Assembly: GCA_016302655.1 (NCBI GenBank) | Contig: JAEDNF010000069.1 | Location: 1 to 7,916 of the forward strand | Length of the DNA: 7,916 nt | Origin: Oscillospiraceae bacterium | GTDB taxonomy: Bacteria > Bacillota > Clostridia > Oscillospirales > Ruminococcaceae | Direction: 5' to 3' | Part shown: positions 1-5,605 of the stretch, piece after piece | Layout: every line of letters starts with the position of its first letter | How positions within the stretch are numbered: position 1 is the stretch's first letter | Program-made: the position numbers and the translations under genes | Notes under the pieces: generated by a model | Database searches by the model: none | What the model was told of the DNA's origin: nothing | What the model saw: only the letters and a program-made list of their open reading frames with translations

Positions 1-25
1 TCCGCTGTCAGCGTACCCGAAAGAT

Positions 26-60
26 AAAGCCTGAGAAGAATTCGATTCTTCTCAGGCTTT
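26..60. terminator. Strong symmetrical terminator hairpin
   Basis: A perfect 16-bp stem (26-41 with 45-60) closes a 3-nt TCG loop. Its outer ends are AAAGCC and GGCTTT, so the stem runs into Ts on either strand. On the minus strand it begins 27 nt after the stop of the 55-residue gene and is followed by a T-rich stretch, so it most likely ends the feoAB unit. The symmetry would let it also stop a convergent gene arriving from the left. Confidence 0.85.
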
Positions 61-87
61 CTTGTGATTTCTATACGCTATTTGCAT

Positions 88-255
88 TTATCCGTTCGTT
101 TTGTTTTTCTTATTGCCTGCATTGCAACAGCCGTTACAGCTGTTACAATTACCACAGCAGTTTTTTCCTCGCTTGCGGTTTATTATGCAGAATATCACCG
201 CACCGATGAAAGCGGCGGCAATAAGTATGATAAGTAATATATCAACAGCATTCAT
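88..255 (-). CDS. FeoB-associated Cys-rich small membrane protein (55 aa)
   Basis: This short gene starts at the first base after the feoAB stop codon (TGA at 256-258, ATG at 253-255) and ends at a TAA (88-90). Its Shine-Dalgarno GGAG (264-267) lies inside the end of feoAB, 8 nt from the ATG, which points to coupled translation. The protein has one membrane segment (about residues 4-26), a basic stop-transfer NRKRGK (26-31), and a cytoplasmic tail with six cysteines between 33 and 44 in a CCxxCxxCxxCC pattern, plus C23. The tail ends in a Lys/Asn-rich stretch. Size, position and Cys cluster match the family of FeoB-associated Cys-rich membrane proteins found beside feoB in Firmicutes. The usual suggestion is a role in Fe(II) handling or FeoB function; no activity can be read from the sequence. 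I am sure it is a gene, and fairly sure of the family. Confidence 0.88.
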   Translation of the reverse strand: MNAVDILLIILIAAAFIGAVIFCIINRKRGKNCCGNCNSCNGCCNAGNKKNKTNG

Positions 256-2601
256 TCAACCGACTCCTAACGCAAGACCGATAAGGCGGACAACAAGAGC
301 CGCCGCCCATGCAATTGCGCATTGCCATATTACGACGCCTGCCGCCCATTTTACGCCGAGCTCTCTTTTTATTGAAGCTATTGCCGCAACACAGGGCGTG
401 TACAGCAGCGAAAATACAAGCAGAGAAGCTGCGGTAAGAGAAGTCATAGCTGCGCCGACTCCGCCGCTGTAGAGTATCTCAAGAGTTGATACTACACTTT
501 CCTTAGCGATAAATCCGCTTGCAAGAGATACGATTATACGCCAGTCTCCGAGCCCGAGCGGAGCCATTACAGGAACAAGCACTCCGGCTATCGAGGCAAG
601 TATGCTGTCTTCCGCATTCGCAACCATATTGAGCTGTAGGTCAAAGCTCTGTAAAAACCATACCACCATAGTAGCTATCAGAATAACGGTGAATGCCTTC
701 TGCAGAAAATCCTTTGCCTTTTCCCATAAAAGCTGAACGACATTTCTGAGTCCGGGCAAGCGGTAGTTGGGAAGCTCCATTACAAACGGAACGGCTTTTC
801 CTTTGAAAAGCGTGCTCTTATACAGACAAGCGGCAAGTATGCCGAATATTATTCCGAGAAGATAAAGCCCTATCATTATAAGTCCGCCTTGCTTTGGGAA
901 AAAGGCGTTTACGAAGAATGCATAGATAGGCAGTTTTGCGGTACAGCTCATAAACGGAGTAAGAAGTATAGTCATTTTTCTGTCCCGTTCGCTCGGGAGC
1001 GTGCGTGTTGCCATTACCGCAGGAACGGAACAACCGAATCCTATGAGCATAGGCACAATGCTTCGTCCCGATAATCCTATCTTACGAAGCAGTTTATCCA
1101 TAAAAAACGCAACTCTTGCTATGTATCCGCTGTCTTCAAGAATTGACAGGAAGAAAAACAGCGTAACTATTACGGGCAGGAAGCTAAGCACGCTTCCTAC
1201 GCCGGAAAATATTCCGTCTATGATAAGACTTCGTATTGCAATGTTGACATTTGCGTCTGCAAGAGCAGTATCGGTCAGCTCGGTAAGCCACGATATTCCG
1301 TACTCCATAAGCCCCTGAAGCCATGCACCTATGACATTGAAGGTAAGCCAGAACACCAGCCCCATAATAAGAATGAATGCAGGAATTGCTGTATATTTGC
1401 CTGTCAGTATGCTGTCAAGCCTGCGGCTCCTGATATGCTCTTTGCTCTCTGTAGGCTTTGTTACGGTTTCTTCGCACAGCTTCTTTATGAAAGAAAATCT
1501 CATATCGGCAATGGCGGCGCTTCTGTCAAGGCCACGCTCTTTTTCCATCTGGACTACGATATGTTCCATCATTTCTTTTTCGTTTTTATCGAGCTTCAGC
1601 TGATCGATAATAAGTGCGTCGCCTTCGATAACCTTGCTTGCGGCAAATCTCGGCGGCAGACCGTACTCTTTTGCGTGGTCTTCTATCAAATGGCAGATGC
1701 CGTGTATACAGCGGTGTACCGCACCGCCGTTTTCGGTGTTGTCGCAGAAGTCCTTGCGGACAGGTCGCTCCTGATATTTAGCAATATGTACGGCGTGTTC
1801 AATAAGTTCTTCTATGCCCTCGTTCTTTGCGGCTGATATAGGAACAACGGGAACGCCGAGCATCTCCTCCATTGCGTTGACATAGATACCGCCGCCGTTT
1901 GCCGAAAGCTCGTCCATCATATTGAGAGCCACTACCATAGGGATGTTCATTTCGATAAGCTGCATTGTGAGATACAGATTGCGCTCGATATTGGTGACAT
2001 CTACAATGTTGATAATTGCGTGCGGTTTTTCGTTAATAACAAAGTTTCTTGATACTATCTCTTCGCCTGTATAGGGAGACATTGAGTATATGCCGGGCAG
2101 GTCTGTTACTACAGTATCGGGATGGCTTTTAATCTCTCCGTCCTTTCTGTCAACGGTAACTCCGGGGAAATTGCCGACATGCTGTTTTGAACCGGTAAGG
2201 CGGTTGAACAGGGTGGTTTTTCCGCTGTTCTGATTTCCGACCAGAGCAAACTTCATTACCGTTCCATCGGGCAGCGGTGTGCCGTCGCCTTTAAGGTGGA
2301 ATTTACCGCCTTCTCCGAGTCCCGGATGGGCAGAGTTTTTCTTATCCTTTTTCTTTACTTCTGTTACTTTTGCAGTAACCGGCGTAACTTCGATCTGCTC
2401 GGCATCTGCAAGCCTTAAGGTAAGCTCATATCCGTGAAGCCTCAGTTCAACCGGATCTCCCATAGGCGCATATTTTACAACGGTTATCTCAGTACCGGGT
2501 ATTATTCCCATATCGAGAAAATGCTGCCGCAGTGCGCCGTCTCCGCCGAGCTTCTCGACTCTGGCGGTTTCTCCTGTCTTTATGTCCTTCAGTGTGTTCA
2601 T
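256..2601 (-). CDS. feoB: Fused FeoA-FeoB ferrous iron transporter
   Basis: This 781-residue protein imports Fe(II) across the cytoplasmic membrane. Residues 1-75 form a FeoA-type SH3-like domain, usually a separate protein. A Lys-rich linker (about 76-115) leads to the FeoB G domain. Its motifs are G1 GNQNSGKT (122-129), the G2 threonine T149 in GVTVD, G3 DLPG (167-170), G4 NMMD (227-230) and G5 SAAK (256-259). A mostly soluble helical region (about 265-400) follows, then the membrane core with clear segments near 404-424, 467-490, 545-568, 572-594, 635-651 and 752-775. Both Gate motifs are present, with the conserved cysteines in GFGCSVPA (C524) and SCTAKLP (C553). The start is set by GGAGG (2607-2611), 5 nt upstream of the ATG. 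The FeoA fusion explains the length and the absence of a separate feoA. All key residues look intact. The next gene is the small Cys-rich protein, in the same transcript. Confidence 0.97.
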   Translation of the reverse strand: MNTLKDIKTGETARVEKLGGDGALRQHFLDMGIIPGTEITVVKYAPMGDPVELRLHGYELTLRLADAEQIEVTPVTAKVTEVKKKDKKNSAHPGLGEGGKFHLKGDGTPLPDGTVMKFALVGNQNSGKTTLFNRLTGSKQHVGNFPGVTVDRKDGEIKSHPDTVVTDLPGIYSMSPYTGEEIVSRNFVINEKPHAIINIVDVTNIERNLYLTMQLIEMNIPMVVALNMMDELSANGGGIYVNAMEEMLGVPVVPISAAKNEGIEELIEHAVHIAKYQERPVRKDFCDNTENGGAVHRCIHGICHLIEDHAKEYGLPPRFAASKVIEGDALIIDQLKLDKNEKEMMEHIVVQMEKERGLDRSAAIADMRFSFIKKLCEETVTKPTESKEHIRSRRLDSILTGKYTAIPAFILIMGLVFWLTFNVIGAWLQGLMEYGISWLTELTDTALADANVNIAIRSLIIDGIFSGVGSVLSFLPVIVTLFFFLSILEDSGYIARVAFFMDKLLRKIGLSGRSIVPMLIGFGCSVPAVMATRTLPSERDRKMTILLTPFMSCTAKLPIYAFFVNAFFPKQGGLIMIGLYLLGIIFGILAACLYKSTLFKGKAVPFVMELPNYRLPGLRNVVQLLWEKAKDFLQKAFTVILIATMVVWFLQSFDLQLNMVANAEDSILASIAGVLVPVMAPLGLGDWRIIVSLASGFIAKESVVSTLEILYSGGVGAAMTSLTAASLLVFSLLYTPCVAAIASIKRELGVKWAAGVVIWQCAIAWAAALVVRLIGLALGVG

Positions 2602-2613
2602 AACATCCTCCGT

Positions 2614-2641
2614 GTTATACGGTAAGGTAAATTATTTTCAG
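2614..2641 (-). promoter_or_regulatory. Weak candidate promoter for feoAB
   Basis: Read on the minus strand, a CTGAAA (complement of 2636-2641; four of six to TTGACA) and a TATAAC (complement of 2614-2619; five of six to TATAAT) are separated by 16 nt. Transcription would start almost at the Shine-Dalgarno, giving a leader of only about 10 nt, which is unusually short. The 51-nt gap to the ATP-grasp gene could also be simple operon spacing. I include it because the Fur-like repeat overlaps it. Confidence 0.28.
2626..2640. promoter_or_regulatory. Candidate Fur-like box upstream of feoAB
   Basis: This 15-nt site reads GGTAAATTATTTTCA on the plus strand and matches the 7-1-7 inverted-repeat Fur consensus TGATAATNATTATCA at 10 of 14 defined positions. 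It lies 25 nt upstream of the feoAB start codon and overlaps the spacer and -35 end of the candidate promoter, where a repressor would act. feo genes are commonly Fur- or DtxR-family-controlled. The match is moderate and the region is AT-rich, so chance is a real alternative. Confidence 0.35.
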
Positions 2642-2652
2642 AGAGGTGCTTT

Positions 2653-3672
2653 TTATCTGAAATATTCCTCTCCGAGAATTTCTGTAAATTTAGGTTTAAC
2701 ACCCGTCTTGTTGTCAATGTGACCGTAGTTCTGACACATATCGTAGCTCGGCAGTGTGTTGCCTTCAACAAGTACGGGACGCTCGGGCGTAATTGCTACA
2801 TCCCAGCCGACATATCCGACCTGCGGCACAACGAGAGCCGCTTTTTTGCACATTTCGACCGCCTCGTCAAACATAGGTATCTTGAAGCCGTTGAACTGTG
2901 TTCCTGTGAACGGATGTTTTTCATAATATACGCCTGTAGCGTCGCAGTAGGCGTTCTTGCGTATCACTCCGTCAGAACCGACAGAAACATACATTCCGCC
3001 GCTGCAGATATTGTCTACGCAGTTATTTCCGTTGCTCATACGGACAAGAGCATACATAAAATGCACCTCTTCGTTATGCAGAAGAGTAACCATTCTTATT
3101 GTATTTATAGAAGACGGACTGAGCTTGTCCATCTGTTCATTCTGCCGTATCGTTTCTTCTACGAGATACTGACCGTTGTCTTTCAGCCGTTTGTATAGTT
3201 CTTCAAAATCGGTATCGGGAGTGATGGTTTCTTTTGTTATGCCTTCGCCTCCGAACTGATTTGTAGGCTTTGCAAATACGGTTTCACGGTTTTCACAGAA
3301 CTTTTTAAGCGCATTTGCGTCACATTCTTCCAGGTTTATAAAATCTCTTCCTATGTAGCTTTTAAAGGCTTCGTCAAACTCCGCCTTGTTATCGAATATA
3401 TGAAAATATGTGCGGTCGTTGCATCGTTTTGATATCGTTATATTGTCGTTCATTGTCATGAATGTCCGTCGGTTCTTACCTTTAATATTGGCAAAGCCGA
3501 AGACTCTGTAATCCATATATCCGACTGAATAGCGAAAGATACACCATATCATATCGAAAAACATAACAAATCTGTTTTTGCCGGTTTCTTTATGGATTAT
3601 GCCGATATAGCCGAACATACGCTTGAAGCTTCCTGCAAACAGTCTGCGCAGAAAAGTTTTGATTTTAGTCAT
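2653..3672 (-). CDS. Sugar-transfer-associated ATP-grasp protein
   Basis: This 339-residue protein resembles the ATP-grasp group found in polysaccharide and cell-surface glycan clusters (sugar-transfer-associated ATP-grasp). ATP-grasp enzymes join a carboxylate to an amine, thiol or hydroxyl through an acyl-phosphate; the substrate here is unknown. The N-terminal 60 residues are basic and aromatic with a hydrophobic stretch (about 34-60), which may contact the membrane. Visible landmarks are the nucleotide-binding lysine in FAKP (K135), the flexible glycine loop GGEG (141-144), the hinge glutamates VEET (E172, E173), SSINTIR (187-193), R211, VDN (219-221), and the Mg-binding end GWD (289-291) with EGN (303-305). 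The start follows AGAGG (3683-3687) with 10-nt spacing. It lies 18 nt after the flippase stop, so the two are co-transcribed. Superfamily membership is firm; the cell-surface glycan role is inferred from family and partner. Confidence 0.88.
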   Translation of the reverse strand: MTKIKTFLRRLFAGSFKRMFGYIGIIHKETGKNRFVMFFDMIWCIFRYSVGYMDYRVFGFANIKGKNRRTFMTMNDNITISKRCNDRTYFHIFDNKAEFDEAFKSYIGRDFINLEECDANALKKFCENRETVFAKPTNQFGGEGITKETITPDTDFEELYKRLKDNGQYLVEETIRQNEQMDKLSPSSINTIRMVTLLHNEEVHFMYALVRMSNGNNCVDNICSGGMYVSVGSDGVIRKNAYCDATGVYYEKHPFTGTQFNGFKIPMFDEAVEMCKKAALVVPQVGYVGWDVAITPERPVLVEGNTLPSYDMCQNYGHIDNKTGVKPKFTEILGEEYFR

Positions 3673-3690
3673 TTATAGGATACCTCTTTT

Positions 3691-5229
3691 TCAGAATCTC
3701 AGAATTTTTGATACTATCTTGTATATTATCTTTTTAAGCGGCGTGGTAACAAGCTCTTTTTCTCTGGGAGTCAGTCCGAGTAGCCACACCGAAACAATGA
3801 ATACAAGTATATAGACACAGCCCCAGATAAGTATGCCAAGATACCCTGTTACATGAGCAAGACACGCTATCAGTACAGCCGCTATTGCAGGGAGTACAAG
3901 GGAGGGGAGCAGTGCTGTTATTCTTCGCCAGAATCTCGGTATATCAAGACCGATATATTTGTTGTAGTACCAGTTCATAATAAGTCCGTTTCCGATGAAT
4001 ACGGGAATGGCTGTACCTATTGCAACGCCGATGGAACCGAACCAGGCACACAGCGGTATGCTGATAATTATATTCAGCACCGCTACAAGTACATATACTA
4101 TAGACCTGAACTTATGCATATTCTTTGCACGCAGTATCTCAATGCCGAGATTCTGTATGCTTGGGAGTATCGTCGGAATAAACAGCAGAATGGCAATCAG
4201 GAAGGCGTTGGCATTTGCTTCGCCTGCCCATTGCAGTACAAAAGGATAGCCGACAGCCACAAAGCCTAACAGTATCATTGTCAGTATTATGAACTGGAAT
4301 CGTCCTACCCTGATAAACAGATCGCTTATCTGCTTGTTCGGAACTTTGTTTGCGACCATCTGGTGGACTTTGGGAGTGAGTATACCCGAGAAAGTGGTTG
4401 CCATTGACATATAATAGATATTAAGCTGTGAGGCAACATTATAGGTTGCAACTTCGCCCGAGCCGTGCATCCACGCAAGTAGGAGCTTGTCAACGCTCCA
4501 GTTGAGCTGGTCGACTACAATACCGATAAATACCCAGCCGGTAAACTTGAACATCGACTTCAACAGCTTGAAGTCAAAATCACGGAAGTAGAACCGTATA
4601 TCAAGCTTCTTTTTGCAGTATATGATATTCATTACACCGGAAAAGACGGTGAAAGCAAGGCTCATATACGCTATAGCTTCAGACCTTAGCCCAATCATCA
4701 GCATAGGTATGATAAGCAAAGGATTAATGACGGATTTTACAATGGCGAGCAGTTTAAGGAAGATATAACGCTCGTTGACCATTGTGTTTGATTCAAACAC
4801 GCTGAGAGGGAAGCTCACAGCCGCAGTGACCGTCATTATATACATCAGCCTTACGGCAAGCTCAATCTCGTTTTCTGTAAGCTTATCACCGAAGGCAAGA
4901 CGGGGATTAGCGGCAATGGTGCATCCGACAATAAGCACTACAACACCGATAATGCTGTATATTACCATGAACATTCCGTTCAGCTTTGCCATATTGTATT
5001 TGTCGCCGGCCTCTTTATATCTCGTGTAGAACCTTGTATATGCGCTTCCGAGACCGAAGCTGAAAAGATTGAGGTAAGATACCATCGGAAGAACAATCGA
5101 ATAAACACCGTATTCGCTTTGTCCCAGGCGCTCGATCATTATCGGAGTATAGACAAGAGAGACTATAGTTCCGAGTATCAAAGACAGATATGAAAGAAGT
5201 GAGCCGGTTTTTATCTGATCAAATTTCAT
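3691..5229 (-). CDS. Wzx/MATE-like polysaccharide flippase
   Basis: This 512-residue integral membrane protein has about 14 hydrophobic segments, in line with the polysaccharide-exporter branch of the MOP superfamily (Wzx, RfbX, MATE-like). Such proteins move lipid-linked sugar units across the cytoplasmic membrane. Segments fall near 12-32, 43-63, 86-107, 127-147, 157-180, 184-204, 229-249, 313-333, 341-362, 375-393, 396-418, 438-460 and 463-485. The N-terminus, with a basic-polar start, LSLILGTIVSLVYTPIM and then RLGQSEYGVYS (35-45), is typical of the family. The tail is basic (KK at 499-500). Length is normal and there is no sign of damage. AGGA (complement of 5239-5242) lies 9 nt upstream of the ATG and supports the start. 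It is the first gene after the promoter at 5282-5310 and is followed by the ATP-grasp gene. The exact cargo cannot be told: O-antigen-like, teichoic or exopolysaccharide units are all possible. Confidence 0.92.
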   Translation of the reverse strand: MKFDQIKTGSLLSYLSLILGTIVSLVYTPIMIERLGQSEYGVYSIVLPMVSYLNLFSFGLGSAYTRFYTRYKEAGDKYNMAKLNGMFMVIYSIIGVVVLIVGCTIAANPRLAFGDKLTENEIELAVRLMYIMTVTAAVSFPLSVFESNTMVNERYIFLKLLAIVKSVINPLLIIPMLMIGLRSEAIAYMSLAFTVFSGVMNIIYCKKKLDIRFYFRDFDFKLLKSMFKFTGWVFIGIVVDQLNWSVDKLLLAWMHGSGEVATYNVASQLNIYYMSMATTFSGILTPKVHQMVANKVPNKQISDLFIRVGRFQFIILTMILLGFVAVGYPFVLQWAGEANANAFLIAILLFIPTILPSIQNLGIEILRAKNMHKFRSIVYVLVAVLNIIISIPLCAWFGSIGVAIGTAIPVFIGNGLIMNWYYNKYIGLDIPRFWRRITALLPSLVLPAIAAVLIACLAHVTGYLGILIWGCVYILVFIVSVWLLGLTPREKELVTTPLKKIIYKIVSKILRF

Positions 5230-5281
5230 CTGTAAATATCCTGTAATTCCGTTTATATTATCAATAGTACTTCAACTTAAC

Positions 5282-5310
5282 ATTCTACCATATTTCTGCG
5301 GTTTTGTAAA
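5282..5310 (-). promoter_or_regulatory. Promoter of the flippase/ATP-grasp operon
   Basis: Read on the minus strand, TTTACA (-35, complement of 5305-5310) and TAGAAT (-10, complement of 5282-5287) are spaced by exactly 17 nt, and TGG immediately before the -10 makes it an extended -10. Each hexamer matches the housekeeping consensus at five of six positions. The start would be near 5275, leaving a leader of about 45 nt to the ATG at 5229. Confidence 0.78.
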
Positions 5311-5359
5311 GACGAATAATGACAAACTTTCTGTTTGGCGGCGAAATAACCGAAAATTG

Positions 5360-5425
5360 TTTCAGCACTCATAAGAAAGGTATTCATCATCCGCCATATA
5401 ATAGTTGTATAGGGAGTAGCTGAAA
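5360..5425. repeat. Imperfect inverted repeat with 43-nt centre
   Basis: TTTCAGCACTC (5360-5370) pairs with GAGTAGCTGAAA (5414-5425) over 11 bp with one bulged base (T5417 or the equivalent). The arms enclose 43 nt that contain a lone TATAAT. The element lies upstream of both promoters and belongs to neither. It could be a small mobile palindromic repeat, a paired operator site or an RNA structure; nothing in the sequence decides among these. Confidence 0.45.
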
Positions 5426-5498
5426 AAAAGATTTCGTCTTTTTACACAAATAATAAAATGCTGTATTAGGCAAATTTAATAAAATCATCATAAACACA

Positions 5499-5527
5499 TT
5501 TACTATCAGCTGAAAATGTGCTATAAT
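5499..5527 (+). promoter_or_regulatory. Promoter of the diguanylate cyclase gene
   Basis: TTTACT (-35, 5499-5504) and a perfect TATAAT (-10, 5522-5527) are spaced by 17 nt. The TGC just before the -10 (5519-5521) makes it an extended -10. Transcription would begin near 5534, giving a leader of about 72 nt before the ATG at 5606. Confidence 0.82.
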
Positions 5528-5541
5528 GTTCAAGAATTAGT

Positions 5542-5566
5542 TTGACCATTGTCCGTAAGGAGTCAA
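5542..5566 (+). promoter_or_regulatory. Leader hairpin masking an orphan Shine-Dalgarno-like site
   Basis: An outer stem TTGAC/GTCAA (5542-5546 with 5562-5566) and an inner stem TCC/GGA (5552-5554 with 5559-5561) with a GTAA loop are joined by a 5-nt bulge on the 5' side. The 3' half includes AAGGAG (5557-5562), a good Shine-Dalgarno sequence with no ATG, GTG or TTG at a useful distance. It lies entirely in the predicted leader of the diguanylate cyclase mRNA. It may be structural only. Confidence 0.35.
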
Positions 5567-5584
5567 TATATACCGTAGAGGCGT

Positions 5585-5592
5585 GGGAAAGG
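5585..5592 (+). promoter_or_regulatory. Weak, distant ribosome binding site
   Basis: The purine run GGGAAAGG is the only plausible Shine-Dalgarno before the ATG at 5606, but its 3' end lies 13 nt from the start codon, longer than usual. There is no upstream in-frame start, and the next in-frame Met (residue 30) would delete the first membrane segment, so the start at 5606 is kept. Translation may be inefficient or regulated. Confidence 0.4.
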
Positions 5593-5605
5593 TTGGTTAT
5601 TTGTT

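Larger units (their letters stand above)
5230..5605. other. Divergent intergenic region (376 nt)
   Basis: This stretch separates the leftward flippase gene from the rightward diguanylate cyclase gene. It holds one promoter for each direction, an imperfect inverted repeat (5360-5425), an adjoining A/T hairpin (5425-5443: AAAAAGA, 5-nt loop, TCTTTTT), a leader hairpin (5542-5566) and a lone TATAAT (5397-5402) with no acceptable -35. I see no RNA gene, no known riboswitch and no convincing coding sequence. Confidence 0.7.

Noticed and set aside
1..27. Plus-strand open frame from the left edge ending in TAA (SAVSVPER) that could be the end of an upstream gene
   Set aside because: Only eight codons, all other frames are equally uninformative, and the stop overlaps the first base of the terminator stem, which is an unusual arrangement.
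2636..2662. TTTCAGA/TCTGAAA inverted repeat around the ATP-grasp stop codon as a terminator
   Set aside because: Only 7 bp, AT-rich, a 13-nt loop that contains the stop codon, and no T-run; too weak to call.
5362..5397. 11-codon minus-strand open frame (MADDEYLSYEC) inside the palindrome
   Set aside because: No Shine-Dalgarno and too short to distinguish from chance; mentioned only in the palindrome finding.
5397..5402. Perfect TATAAT as a second rightward promoter
   Set aside because: No acceptable -35 at 16-18 nt upstream and no extended -10 TG.
5319..5423. 34-codon plus-strand open frame in the intergenic region
   Set aside because: No Shine-Dalgarno, no promoter upstream, low-complexity composition and no recognisable protein features.
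5534..5605. GEMM-type c-di-GMP riboswitch in the leader of the cyclase gene
   Set aside because: The leader is only about 72 nt and lacks the conserved GEMM core and tetraloop-receptor features I would expect.
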